From Alphaproteobacteria bacterium (GTDB taxonomy: Bacteria > Pseudomonadota > Alphaproteobacteria > UBA8366), in the NCBI GenBank assembly GCA_009377445.1, contig WHUA01000011.1, forward strand, positions 83,717 through 147,716: 64,000 nucleotides of DNA. The letters are read 5' to 3'. Shown here piece by piece: positions 44,586 through 53,500 of this stretch. The notes beneath the pieces were generated by a model. It saw only the letters and a list, made by a program, of their open reading frames with translations. It was not told the DNA's origin and did no database searches. The translations under genes were made by a program, and so were the position numbers. Within the stretch, counting starts at the first letter, position 1, and every line of letters starts with the position of its first letter.

Positions 44586-45950
44586 ATGACCGGAAATCTC
44601 GATATCGCCGATCTCAGGGCCTATGTCGAACAGGACGAGATCGACACGGTGCTGGTCTGCTTTCCCGACATGCAGGGACGGCTGATCGGCAAGCGGGTGA
44701 CCGGCCGCTTCTTTCTCGACAAGTGCATCGACGAGATGCATGTCTGCGACTACCTGCTGACCGTCGACATGGACATGGAGCCGGTGCCCGGCTACCAGGT
44801 CGCATCCTGGGACACCGGGTACGGCGATATCGCGCTGAAGCCGGACCTGGCGACCCTGCGGCGGATTCCCTGGCTCGAGGCGACGGCGCTGGTGATCGCC
44901 GACTGCGTCGACCACCATGGCGCGGACCTGCCGCATGCGCCGCGCAGCATCCTCAAGCGGCAGATCGCGCGCGCCCGGTCGCTCGGCTATGTCGCCAAGA
45001 TCGGCTCCGAGCTGGAGCTGTACGTCTTCGACGAGACCTACGATTCGGCGCGCGAGAAGCGCTATCGCGGCATCAAGACCGCGGGCTGGTATATCGAGGA
45101 CTATCACATCTTCCAGACGACCAAGGAGGAGCCGCTGATCCGCGCCATCCGCAACGGCATGGAGGCGGCGGGCGTGCCGGTCGAGTTTTCCAAGGGCGAA
45201 TGGGGGCCGGGTCAGGAGGAGATCAACCTGCAATATGCCGAGGCGCTGGAGATGGCCGACCGGCATTCGATCTACAAGAACGGCGCCAAGGAGATCGCCT
45301 ATCTCCACGGCAAGGCGGTCACCTTTATGGCGAAATGGGGAAACGACGTCGCTGGCAGTAGCTGCCATCTGCACTCGTCGCTTTGGGACGCCAAGACCGA
45401 CGCGGCGCTGTTCCACGATCCGGCAGCGGAAGACGGCATGTCCGGGCTGTTCCGTCATTACCTCGCGGGGCAGCTCACGCTCGCCCGCGAGATGACCTAC
45501 TTCTTCGCGCCCTACATCAACTCCTACAAGCGCTTCCAGGTCGGGTCCTTCGCGCCCACCAAGGCCGCCTGGAGCCGCGACAACCGGACCGCCGGGTTCC
45601 GCATCGTCGGCCGGGGACCGGCGATACGCGTCGAATGCCGCATCCCGGGCGCCGACGCCAACCCCTACCTGGCGTTTGCCGCGACGATCGCCGCCGGGCT
45701 TCATGGCATCGAGCAGGCGTTGGCGCTGGAGCCAGCGATAGGGGGCAATCTCTATGCGATGGAGGAGGTCCGCCAGGTGCCGGTCACCCTGCGCGAGGCG
45801 CTGGACGCGCTGGACGCCTCCGAGGTGTTGCGCGCGGCCTTCGGCGACCAGGTCGTCGAGCATTACCTCCACACCGGCCGGTGGGAGCAGAAGGAATACG
45901 ATCGCCGCGTGACGGACTGGGATCTCATGCGCAACTTCGAACGCGGTTAG
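44586..45950 (+). CDS. glutamine synthetase family protein (gamma-glutamyl-amine ligase type)
   Basis: A 454-residue glutamine synthetase-fold ligase. Metal-binding Glu residues in IGSELELYVF, the GSSCHLHSSLWD loop with the conserved His, KRFQVGSFAPTKAAWSRDNRTAGFR for ATP, and RVECRIPGADANPYLA are visible. The sequence is unlike GlnA (no adenylylation-site tail) and closer to the PuuA/GlnT-like group that couples glutamate to amines. The ATG at 44586 follows GGGGAG. It starts a run of five same-strand genes ending at 50686. Substrate inferred, not shown. Confidence 0.85.
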   Translation: MTGNLDIADLRAYVEQDEIDTVLVCFPDMQGRLIGKRVTGRFFLDKCIDEMHVCDYLLTVDMDMEPVPGYQVASWDTGYGDIALKPDLATLRRIPWLEATALVIADCVDHHGADLPHAPRSILKRQIARARSLGYVAKIGSELELYVFDETYDSAREKRYRGIKTAGWYIEDYHIFQTTKEEPLIRAIRNGMEAAGVPVEFSKGEWGPGQEEINLQYAEALEMADRHSIYKNGAKEIAYLHGKAVTFMAKWGNDVAGSSCHLHSSLWDAKTDAALFHDPAAEDGMSGLFRHYLAGQLTLAREMTYFFAPYINSYKRFQVGSFAPTKAAWSRDNRTAGFRIVGRGPAIRVECRIPGADANPYLAFAATIAAGLHGIEQALALEPAIGGNLYAMEEVRQVPVTLREALDALDASEVLRAAFGDQVVEHYLHTGRWEQKEYDRRVTDWDLMRNFERG

Positions 45951-45970
45951 GCCGCCAGCGGCGACTATAG

Positions 45971-47146
45971 ATGCAGATCGACCCGAAAACGCTGACCGGC
46001 ACGTGGTCCTATCCGACGGAAATCCGCTTCGGGCCGGGTCGCGTCGCCGAGCTTCCCGCCGCCTGCGCGGCGGCCGGGATAGAGGCGCCGCTCTTCGTCA
46101 CCGATCCCGGCCTCGCGGCGCTGCCGATGGCGCAGCAGGCGCTGGAGTCGCTCGGCGCCGCAGGGCTCCGCGCCGGGACGTTCGCCGAGGTCCAGCCGAA
46201 CCCGCTGGCGGCCAACGTCGCGGCAGGCGTCGAAGCCTACCGCAAGGGCCGCCATGACGGCGTCGTGGCCTTCGGCGGCGGAAGCGCGATCGATGCGGCC
46301 AAGGCGGTCGCATTGATGGTGGGGCAGTCGCGCCCGCTCCGCGATTTCGAGGATGTAGGCGACAACTGGCGCCGCGCGGACGCGGACGGCATCGCGCCGG
46401 TCGTCGCTGTTCCCACCACCGCCGGGACAGGCTCGGAGGTCGGGCGCGCTTCCGTCATCGCGGACGCGCCGGGCGGCCGCAAGCGCATCGTCTTTCATCC
46501 GCGGATGATGCCCAGGGTCGTCCTCGCCGACCCGATGCTCACCATCGGCCTGCCGCCCGGCTTAACGGCAGCGACCGGCATGGATGCGCTCACGCACTGC
46601 CTGGAGGCTTACTTCGCGCCCTCCTTCCACCCGATCGCCGACGGCGTCGCGCTGGGCGGCGTCCGGCTGGCGATGGCGTGGCTGCCGAAGGCCTGCGCCG
46701 ACGGGGGCGATATCGAGGCGCGGGCTTACATGATGGTCGCGGCGTCCATGGGCGCGGCGGCCTTCCAGAAGGGTCTCGGGGCGGTGCATTCGATCAGCCA
46801 CGCAGTGGGCGCGCTGTACGCGACCCATCATGGCCTGACGAATGCCATCGTGCTGCCGTACGTTCTCGCGCACAATGCGGACGCGATCAGCGCCAAGGCG
46901 CGTACGGTGGCGCAGCTCCTCGGCCTGCCGAAGCCGGAGCTCGATCGCCTACTGATGGCCATTCTGAGACTGCGTAAGGACATCAACATACCGAATAGCT
47001 TGAAAGAAATCGGCATAGACGATGGACGCGCCGAGGACGTGGGGAGGCTTGCTTTCGAGGACCCCACCCGTGCGGGCAATCCGAAACCGGTAACGGCGGA
47101 CGAGCTGGCGGCGATCTTCACCGCGGCCGTACGTGGGGCGCTCTAG
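45971..47146 (+). CDS. iron-containing alcohol dehydrogenase
   Basis: A 391-residue group III Fe-dependent alcohol dehydrogenase. GGGSAIDAAKAV binds NAD(P); the metal ligands come from GMDALTHCLEAYF and HSISHAVGALYATHHG. It begins 20 bp after the glutamine-synthetase-like gene. It could oxidise or reduce an amino-aldehyde in an amine pathway, or reduce 2-(methylthio)acetaldehyde if the mtnA/aldolase genes downstream form a methylthioadenosine shunt. Confidence 0.9.
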   Translation: MQIDPKTLTGTWSYPTEIRFGPGRVAELPAACAAAGIEAPLFVTDPGLAALPMAQQALESLGAAGLRAGTFAEVQPNPLAANVAAGVEAYRKGRHDGVVAFGGGSAIDAAKAVALMVGQSRPLRDFEDVGDNWRRADADGIAPVVAVPTTAGTGSEVGRASVIADAPGGRKRIVFHPRMMPRVVLADPMLTIGLPPGLTAATGMDALTHCLEAYFAPSFHPIADGVALGGVRLAMAWLPKACADGGDIEARAYMMVAASMGAAAFQKGLGAVHSISHAVGALYATHHGLTNAIVLPYVLAHNADAISAKARTVAQLLGLPKPELDRLLMAILRLRKDINIPNSLKEIGIDDGRAEDVGRLAFEDPTRAGNPKPVTADELAAIFTAAVRGAL

Positions 47147-47153
47147 GCCAGCC

Positions 47154-48872
47154 ATGGCATTCGTACGCGTACGTCACGTCCTGCACCTGTCGGTGCTGCT
47201 CCTGGCGGTCCCGGCTCTTGCCGACGGCCCGGTTCGGCCGCATGGCTTGCTTCACCCAGCCGCCGGCAAGGCCGGCATGGTCGTGGCGCAGGAGGCCCAG
47301 GCGGCGCGGATCGGCGTGGACGTCCTGCAACGGGGCGGCAATGCGGTCGATGCGGCGGTGGCCATGGGTTTCGCCCTCGCCGTGACGCTGCCGCGGGCGG
47401 GGAACCTCGGCGGTGGCGGCTTCATGATGGTGCATGCGGCGGAAACCGGGCGAACCGCTGCCATCGACTACCGGGAAACGGCGCCGCGCGGGGCGACGCA
47501 GGACATGTTCCTCGGCGCCGGCGGGAAGGTGGACAAGGAGCGGGAGCGGTACAGCCACAAGGCCGTCGCCGTCCCCGGCACCGTCGCGGGCCTCGCCCTC
47601 GCCCTGCGCCAATACGGCAGCATGCCCTTGAAGGCGCTGATCGCGCCGGCGGTCCGCCTCGCCGAGGACGGCTTTGTCGTCAGCCAGGACATGGCGAAGG
47701 CGCTCGCCCGGCACGAGGAGCGCCTCGCGCGCTGGCCGGCCAGCGCGAAGATCTTCCTGCGGCCGGACGGCCAGCCGCTGCGGGCGGGGGACCGCCTGGT
47801 CCAGGCCGATCTCGCGGCGTCGCTGCGCCTGATCGGCGAGCAGGGGCCGGACGCCTTCTATCGCGGCGCCATCGCCGAGCGCATTGTCGCGGAGATGAAA
47901 TCCGGTGGCGGGCTGATCGCGGCCGGCGATCTCGCCGGCTATCGCGCGATCGTCCGCCAGCCGGTCACCGGCACCTACCGCGGCTACGAGATCCGCTCGA
48001 TGCCGCCGCCCAGCTCGGGCGGGATACACGTGATTCAGATCCTCAACATCCTCGAGGGGTACGACCTTGCCGCCCTCGGTCCCAACAGCGCGGCGTCGAT
48101 CCATCTGCTGGCCGAGGCGGCGAAGCGCGCCTATGCCGACCGCTCGCGGCATCTGGGCGATCCGGATTTCTGGAAGGTCCCGTCGGCCGGCCTGACGTCG
48201 AAGAACTATGCGGCGGCGCTGCGCAAATCGATCGACCTGGCCCGGGCGACGCCGTCGGACGAGATCGCGCCCGGCGAGCCCGCCCGCTTCGAGGGGCCGA
48301 ACACGACCCACTTCACGGTGGCCGATGCAGAGGGCAATGTCGTGGCCAATACCTACACCCTCAATTTGAGCTACGGCAGCGGGATCGTCGCCGCCGGCAC
48401 CGGCATCCTGCTCAACAACGAGATGGCCGATTTCGTGGCCAAGCCGGGCGTGCCGAACGCCTTCGGCCTGCTCGGCGACGATGCCAACGCGGTCGCCGCC
48501 GGCAAGCGCCCGCTGAGCTCCATGAGCCCGACCATCGTGCTCAAGGACGGCAAGCTCTTTCTAGCGACCGGCAGCCCCGGCGGCAGCCGCATCATCACCA
48601 CCGTCGTGCAGATCCTGCTGAACGCGATAGACCATCGCATGAACATCGCCGACGCCACCGCGGCGCCGCGCGTCCACCACCAATGGCAGCCGGACACGCT
48701 GCGCGTCGAGCAGGGGATCAGCCCGGATACCCGCCGCCTGCTCGAGGCGATGGGCCATCGCGTCGAAATCGGCCCGCCCATGGGCGCGACGCAGTCGATC
48801 ATGCAATCCGGCGGGCGGCTGTTCGGCGCGTCCGATCCGCGGAGTCCCGACGGACGCGCCATCGGCTACTGA
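47154..48872 (+). CDS. ggt: gamma-glutamyltransferase, secreted
   Basis: A 572-residue gamma-glutamyltranspeptidase. A signal peptide (VRHVLHLSVLLLAVPALADG) marks export, so it acts in the periplasm. The processing nucleophile is Thr384 in GPNTTHFTVADAEGN, and RPLSSMSPTIVLKDGK and ATGSPGGSRIITT are the canonical binding blocks. The ATG at 47154 is preferred because a signal peptide starts there; an in-frame GTG at 47133 overlaps the previous gene. The start is 7 bp after Fe-ADH. It hydrolyses gamma-glutamyl amides such as glutathione. Confidence 0.92.
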   Translation: MAFVRVRHVLHLSVLLLAVPALADGPVRPHGLLHPAAGKAGMVVAQEAQAARIGVDVLQRGGNAVDAAVAMGFALAVTLPRAGNLGGGGFMMVHAAETGRTAAIDYRETAPRGATQDMFLGAGGKVDKERERYSHKAVAVPGTVAGLALALRQYGSMPLKALIAPAVRLAEDGFVVSQDMAKALARHEERLARWPASAKIFLRPDGQPLRAGDRLVQADLAASLRLIGEQGPDAFYRGAIAERIVAEMKSGGGLIAAGDLAGYRAIVRQPVTGTYRGYEIRSMPPPSSGGIHVIQILNILEGYDLAALGPNSAASIHLLAEAAKRAYADRSRHLGDPDFWKVPSAGLTSKNYAAALRKSIDLARATPSDEIAPGEPARFEGPNTTHFTVADAEGNVVANTYTLNLSYGSGIVAAGTGILLNNEMADFVAKPGVPNAFGLLGDDANAVAAGKRPLSSMSPTIVLKDGKLFLATGSPGGSRIITTVVQILLNAIDHRMNIADATAAPRVHHQWQPDTLRVEQGISPDTRRLLEAMGHRVEIGPPMGATQSIMQSGGRLFGASDPRSPDGRAIGY

Positions 48873-48935
48873 TCCCAGGACGGCGGCGCGCTACATCATG
48901 ACAGCGTCATGCAAGGTCGATAGAGTGTCGCCGCG

Positions 48936-50033
48936 ATGAAGATTGATGGAAAGCCCTACCGCAGCATTTGGGTCAACGAGGACGGCTGGTCGGCCGGCAT
49001 CATCGATCAGACGCGGCTGCCGCACGAATTCGTCACCCTCAGGCTCGCGACGCTCGAAGAGGCAGCGCGGGCGATCGAGACGATGCTGGTGCGGGGCGCG
49101 CCGCTGATCGGGGCGACCGCGGCCTACGGCATGGCGCTCGCCATGCAGGACGATCCCTCCGACGATGCCCTGAAGGCGGCCTACGACAGGCTGGCGCGGA
49201 CCCGCCCGACCGCGGTCAACCTGCGCTGGGCGCTCGATGCGATGATGGCTGCGCTGAAGCCGCTCGGCGCCAACGCCCGCGCCGAGGCGGCTTATGCCAA
49301 GGCGGCCGAAATCTGCGACGAGGATGTCGAGATGAACCGCCGCATAGGCGAGCATGGCCTGCCACTGATTCGCGCCGCTGCCGCGAAGAAGCAGGGAGAG
49401 CCCGTCAACGTGCTCACCCACTGCAACGCCGGCTGGCTGGCGACGGTAGACTGGGGAACGGCGACTTCGCCCATCTACCAGGCGCACGACGCCGGCATTC
49501 CGGTGCATGTCTGGGTCGACGAGACGCGGCCGCGCAACCAGGGCGCCAGCCTCACGGCCTGGGAGCTCGGTCATCACGGCGTGCCGCACACGGTCATCGC
49601 CGATAATGTCGGCGGCCACATCATGCAGCACGGCATGGTCGATCTCTGCATCACCGGCACCGACCGGACGACGGCGACCGGCGATGTCGCCAACAAGATC
49701 GGCACCTATCTGAAGGCGCTCGCGGCGCACGACAACGGCGTCCCGTTCTACGTGGCGCTGCCGTCGCCCACCATCGACTGGACGATCGACGACGGACTGA
49801 CGTCGATCCCGATCGAGCAGCGGGCCGCGGAAGAGGTCAGCCGCATCACCGGGCGCACGGCGTCGGGCCGGATCGAGACCGTGACCATCACGCCCGAGGG
49901 CTCGCCGGCCGCGAACTACGCCTTCGACGTGACGCCGTCCCGTCTCGTCACGGGCCTGATCACCGAGCGTGGCATTGCCGGGGCAAGCCGCGACGGCCTC
50001 GCTGCCCTGTTTCCGGAGCACGCCCGGCGATGA
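48936..50033 (+). CDS. mtnA: methylthioribose-1-phosphate isomerase
   Basis: A 365-residue eIF2B-like isomerase converting methylthioribose 1-phosphate to methylthioribulose 1-phosphate. [13 protein letters not shown], the catalytic Cys in [10 protein letters not shown] and the catalytic Asp in [20 protein letters not shown] are present, as is [12 protein letters not shown]. It overlaps the aldolase by 4 bp (ATGA). It handles the sugar left after polyamine synthesis releases methylthioadenosine. No mtnP, mtnK or mtnB-mtnD genes are in the window. Confidence 0.94.
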   Translation: MKIDGKPYRSIWVNEDGWSAGIIDQTRLPHEFVTLRLATLEEAARAIETMLVRGAPLIGATAAYGMALAMQDDPSDDALKAAYDRLARTRPTAVNLRWALDAMMAALKPLGANARAEAAYAKAAEICDEDVEMNRRIGEHGLPLIRAAAAKKQGEPVNVLTHCNAGWLATVDWGTATSPIYQAHDAGIPVHVWVDETRPRNQGASLTAWELGHHGVPHTVIADNVGGHIMQHGMVDLCITGTDRTTATGDVANKIGTYLKALAAHDNGVPFYVALPSPTIDWTIDDGLTSIPIEQRAAEEVSRITGRTASGRIETVTITPEGSPAANYAFDVTPSRLVTGLITERGIAGASRDGLAALFPEHARR

Positions 50034-50686
50034 CCGCTAAACGCGCCGGCTTCGTCAAGGAGCGGCGCAGCATCGCCGACGCCTGCCGGCGGATGAACGC
50101 CCTTGGAATCAATCAGGGGACATCGGGCAATATCGGCCTTCGGGTGAAGGACGGCCTGCTGCTCACCCCGTCCGGCCTGCCCTACGACGCGATGACGCCC
50201 GGCGACATCGTCTTCATGAAAGCCGACGGGACGGTGCCGCCCGGCCAGCGGGAGCCGTCCAGCGAATGGCGCTTTCACCGCGCCATTCTCGCGGCCCGGC
50301 CTGAGGTTGGCGCGGTCGTGCACACGCACGCCATGTTCGCGACGACGCTCGCCTGCCTGCACCGGGCGATTCCCGCCTTCCACTACATGGTCGCGATGGC
50401 GGGCGGCGACTCGATCCGCTGCGCTCCCTACGCCACCTTCGGTAGCCAAGAGCTTGCCGACCATGCCGTCCGCGCGCTCGACGGGCGGAAGGCCTGTCTC
50501 CTCGCCAACCACGGCATGATCGCCGTCGGCGAGACGCTGGCGCAGGCGCTCGCGCTCGCCGTCGAGGTGGAAACGCTCGCCGCGCAATACTGGCGCGCCT
50601 TGCAGATCGGCGAGCCGGTCATTCTGCCCGGAAAAGAAATGCGCGTCGTTCTGGAAAAATTCACGACCTATGGGCGGCGGGGATAG
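50030..50686 (+). CDS. class II aldolase/adducin family protein (candidate methylthioribulose-phosphate aldolase)
   Basis: A 218-residue zinc-dependent class II aldolase. [12 protein letters not shown] binds substrate phosphate, the catalytic Glu is in [12 protein letters not shown], and the zinc ligands are the two His of [11 protein letters not shown] and the His of [11 protein letters not shown]. Size and motifs fit fuculose-phosphate-type aldolases. Translational overlap with mtnA suggests methylthioribulose 1-phosphate as substrate, giving dihydroxyacetone phosphate and methylthioacetaldehyde, as in the Ald2 route of Rhodospirillum. MtnB-type dehydratases belong to the same fold, so that is the main alternative. 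Confidence 0.85.
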   Translation: MTAKRAGFVKERRSIADACRRMNALGINQGTSGNIGLRVKDGLLLTPSGLPYDAMTPGDIVFMKADGTVPPGQREPSSEWRFHRAILAARPEVGAVVHTHAMFATTLACLHRAIPAFHYMVAMAGGDSIRCAPYATFGSQELADHAVRALDGRKACLLANHGMIAVGETLAQALALAVEVETLAAQYWRALQIGEPVILPGKEMRVVLEKFTTYGRRG

Positions 50687-50690
50687 CCGG

Positions 50691-51521
50691 TCAGGGCCGT
50701 GCATCCGCCGCGGCGAGCAGCGTTCCGACCAGCCGGTTGAAGGCATCCGCCGCCTCCGCGTTCGGCATATGTCCGACGCCATCGATGATATGCACCGGCA
50801 GGTCGCTCTCCAGCTTCTCCGCATGCGCGACCGGCACGATGCGGTCCTCGCGGCCCCAGACGAGGTGGACCGGGAAGGGGTGCCGCACGATCTGCCGCGC
50901 ATAGTTGAAGCGCTGCCCGCCGTCGAGGAAGTTGGCATCCGTTATCCGGCCGACGCAGGCGCGAAAGGCCGGATCCGCCCGTCCGGCGAGCGCGTAACCG
51001 ACCATCGCATCGTTGATCTTGCGCGGGTCGTGAAACAGCATTTCCAAATGCGGGCGCATTGCCTCCGGCGTCTCGGCGCGCAGATAACCCCGGATGAAGG
51101 CGATATTCACTTCGGGCCCGAGGCCGGTCGCGCTGACGACGGTGAGCGACAGGACGCGGCCGGGGATGCGCCCGGCAAGGTCCATCGCCACGCCGGCGCC
51201 ATAGGAAAGCCCAAGCAGGTGGAAGCGGTCGATCCCGAGGCGATCGGGCAATTGCGTCAACAGGGCGCCGAGCGAGGGGACGGTGCCGTCGCCGACCTCG
51301 CGGGCCGACCTGCCGTGCCCGGGCAGGTCGAGCGCAATGACCTGCCGGACAGCCGCGAGCGGCCGCTGGTTCAGCGTCCAGCTCGTCGAATCGCCGCCGA
51401 GCCCATGCAGCAGGATAAGCGGCGGCGCGCCGCCGCCGCAGATGCGCAGATGCAGGTCGACGCCGCCGACGGTCACGGTTCGCGACTCGATGGGGCGTTT
51501 GGGCGCGGCTTCGGTCGGCAT
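50691..51521 (-). CDS. alpha/beta hydrolase
   Basis: A 276-residue alpha/beta-fold hydrolase. LILLHGLGGDSTSW forms the oxyanion region, the nucleophile Ser is in GLSYGAG, the acid is in WGREDRIVP and the His in DGVGHMPNAE. LHGLGGD and ALDLPGHGRS resemble AcoC and haloperoxidase-like esterases. The ATG at 51521 was chosen; a TTG five codons upstream (51536) is also possible, and GGAG lies too close for the ATG, so the start is uncertain. Substrate unknown. Convergent with the aldolase. Confidence 0.85.
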   Translation of the reverse strand: MPTEAAPKRPIESRTVTVGGVDLHLRICGGGAPPLILLHGLGGDSTSWTLNQRPLAAVRQVIALDLPGHGRSAREVGDGTVPSLGALLTQLPDRLGIDRFHLLGLSYGAGVAMDLAGRIPGRVLSLTVVSATGLGPEVNIAFIRGYLRAETPEAMRPHLEMLFHDPRKINDAMVGYALAGRADPAFRACVGRITDANFLDGGQRFNYARQIVRHPFPVHLVWGREDRIVPVAHAEKLESDLPVHIIDGVGHMPNAEAADAFNRLVGTLLAAADARP

Positions 51522-51637
51522 TGCTCCGGCGTTCAATGAATTGTGAAAAGTATGCTCCGGGTGAATTTACCTGAGTGCGCGCCCGGCGGCGATGGCGTAT
51601 GTTGCCGCGTCTTGTTGCCAACCGGCGTGGAGCGGGC

Positions 51638-52189
51638 ATGCGGAACTTGCGTTTTGTGCTGGCGGCGGTGGCCGCGTTTTTCCTGTTGCAGCATCAGGCT
51701 GCGGCAGCCGATAAAGAAAACATGATTTATCTCGACCTCAAGGACGGTCGTGTCGTGATCGAGCTGTATCCCGACAAGGCGCCAAATCACGTCAAGCGCA
51801 TCAAGGAACTCGCCCGGGCGGGCTTCTACGACGGCGTGGTCTTTCACCGGGTGATCAGCGGATTCATGGCGCAGACGGGCGACCCGACGGGGACCGGCCG
51901 CGGCGGGTCCGACAAGCCCGATCTGAAGGCTGAGTTCAACGACGTCAGCCATGCCGAGGGCGTCGTTTCGATGGCCCGGACCTCCAACCCGAACAGCGCG
52001 AACAGCCAGTTCTTCATCATGCTGGCGCCCGCGCCGCATCTCGACCGCCAGTACACCGTCTGGGGCCGGGTGACAGAGGGGATGGAGTATGTCCACAAGA
52101 TCAAGAAGGGCAGCGATTCCCAGAACGGATCGGTCGAGAATCCCGACAAGATCCTGAAGATGCGCGTCGCGGCGGATGTGGACAAGTAG
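51638..52189 (+). CDS. periplasmic peptidylprolyl isomerase (cyclophilin)
   Basis: A 183-residue cyclophilin-type prolyl isomerase. A signal peptide (NLRFVLAAVAAFFLLQHQAAA) sends it to the periplasm. The catalytic Arg is in FHRVISGFMAQTGDPTGTG, with ANSQFFIML and HLDRQYTVWGRV forming the rest of the pocket. GGAG lies before the ATG at 51638. It speeds folding of exported proteins. Similar to PpiA-type enzymes. Confidence 0.92.
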   Translation: MRNLRFVLAAVAAFFLLQHQAAAADKENMIYLDLKDGRVVIELYPDKAPNHVKRIKELARAGFYDGVVFHRVISGFMAQTGDPTGTGRGGSDKPDLKAEFNDVSHAEGVVSMARTSNPNSANSQFFIMLAPAPHLDRQYTVWGRVTEGMEYVHKIKKGSDSQNGSVENPDKILKMRVAADVDK

Positions 52190-52290
52190 ACCGGGGCACG
52201 TGTAGACGGGTGACGGCGACCGAAGGGATTTGTTAACTCTCATCGGATATCTCCTGTTTCAGGCACTATCGGAAGGCGGAGCGATCCCTC

Positions 52291-52476
52291 ATGTCCGCAG
52301 TTGCAGCAACCGCACTTACCCTCGGGAGGCAGGTGGCCGGGGACATCCTGGCGCTGAAATTGGCCGTGCAGCAGGATCGCGCCGTCCTCGCCCTCGTCGA
52401 AAAGGCGCTCGAAACGCCGCAAGCGGCCGCGGGCGCCGCGCCGGCATCGGACAGGCTCGTGGACATCCTCGTCTAA
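52291..52476 (+). CDS. small hypothetical protein (61 residues)
   Basis: A 61-residue Ala-rich protein, MSAVAATALTLGRQVAG followed by LALKLAVQQDRAVLALVEKALE. Hydrophobic heptad-like spacing predicts one long helix. GGCGGAG lies about 9 nt before the ATG. The layout resembles the small YjfB-like putative motility family, but similarity is too short to claim. It fills the gap between the cyclophilin and the flippase-like gene. Confidence 0.5.
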   Translation: MSAVAATALTLGRQVAGDILALKLAVQQDRAVLALVEKALETPQAAAGAAPASDRLVDILV

Positions 52477-52516
52477 CGCCACGAAGGCGCCCGCCCAGGG
52501 CGCGTGGGAACGCCGC

Positions 52517-53500
52517 ATGACCAGGACGCGTTTCCTGAAGCACGCTCTCTTTGCCGCCAAGGCCGCGGTCACGCTGGGCCTGATCTGGCTGGTGCTGCGG
52601 AACGTGGACATGGCGGACACCCTGCAGCGCGTGCGCAGCGTCTCGGCCGCCGTCGCGGCGGGTGTGCTACTCCTCATGCTGCTGCTGTCGCTTCTGTCGA
52701 TCCTGCGTTGGCAGATCGTCATGCGGCAGTTCGGCCGCATTCTCGGCTTCGGCCTGACCGCGCGGCTGTTCTTCGAGGGGTTGTTCTTCAATCAGGCGCT
52801 ACCGTCGACCGTCGGGGGCGATGGCGTGCGGATCTATCGATCGTTCCGCGCCGGCCTGCCGCTCGCGGCCGCGATCAACAGCGTCATCATCGACCGGGTG
52901 CTCGGGCTGACCAGCTTGATGCTCCTCGCTGCGCTGGCGCAGCCGCTGTTCTATGAACGCGTGGAGTCGATGGCGGCCAGGCTGAGTTTCACGGCAGTCT
53001 TCATCGTTGCGGTGGCGGGAATTCTGCTGTTGCTGCTGCTTGCCTACCTGCCGCCGCGGTCACGCCGTTGGAAGGTCCTGCGCGGGCTCATCGCCTTGTC
53101 GCGCGCGGCGCGGCGGGCCTTCGCCACACCGGGAATACTGGTTCCGGTGACCATTTTGTCCGTCATCGGCCATCTCATCTCGGTCGTGGTCTTCTTCATG
53201 CTGGCCGAAAGCCTCGATCTCGGCGTCAGCTTCCTCGATTGCCTGGTCATGGTGCCGTCCGTCCTGCTGCTGGCGACCGTGCCGGTATCGGTCGCGGGAT
53301 GGGGCGTGCGTGAAGGGGCGATGGTCGCGGCCTTCGGCTTGCTGGGCGTGCCGGCGGGCGGGGCCGCGGCGGCGTCCGTGCTGTTCGGTCTCGGCATGGC
53401 CATCACCGCGCTGCCGGGCGGCCTGCTGTGGTTCATGAATGCGGACCGCCACGTCGACGACCTGGGCACGATCCCGCCGGAGGAGGCGAACGAGACGTGA
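52517..53500 (+). CDS. lysylphosphatidylglycerol synthase TM-region family membrane protein
   Basis: A 327-residue integral membrane protein of the UPF0104/LPG_synthase_TM family, with about eight hydrophobic segments. The family motif FNQALPSTVGGDGVRIYR after the second or third helix and VSVAGWGVREGA near the end are present. No catalytic aminoacyl-transferase domain is attached, so it resembles the flippase-like half of MprF. It may move a lipid or lipid-linked sugar across the membrane. Its stop overlaps the epimerase start (TGATG). Confidence 0.83.
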   Translation: MTRTRFLKHALFAAKAAVTLGLIWLVLRNVDMADTLQRVRSVSAAVAAGVLLLMLLLSLLSILRWQIVMRQFGRILGFGLTARLFFEGLFFNQALPSTVGGDGVRIYRSFRAGLPLAAAINSVIIDRVLGLTSLMLLAALAQPLFYERVESMAARLSFTAVFIVAVAGILLLLLLAYLPPRSRRWKVLRGLIALSRAARRAFATPGILVPVTILSVIGHLISVVVFFMLAESLDLGVSFLDCLVMVPSVLLLATVPVSVAGWGVREGAMVAAFGLLGVPAGGAAAASVLFGLGMAITALPGGLLWFMNADRHVDDLGTIPPEEANET

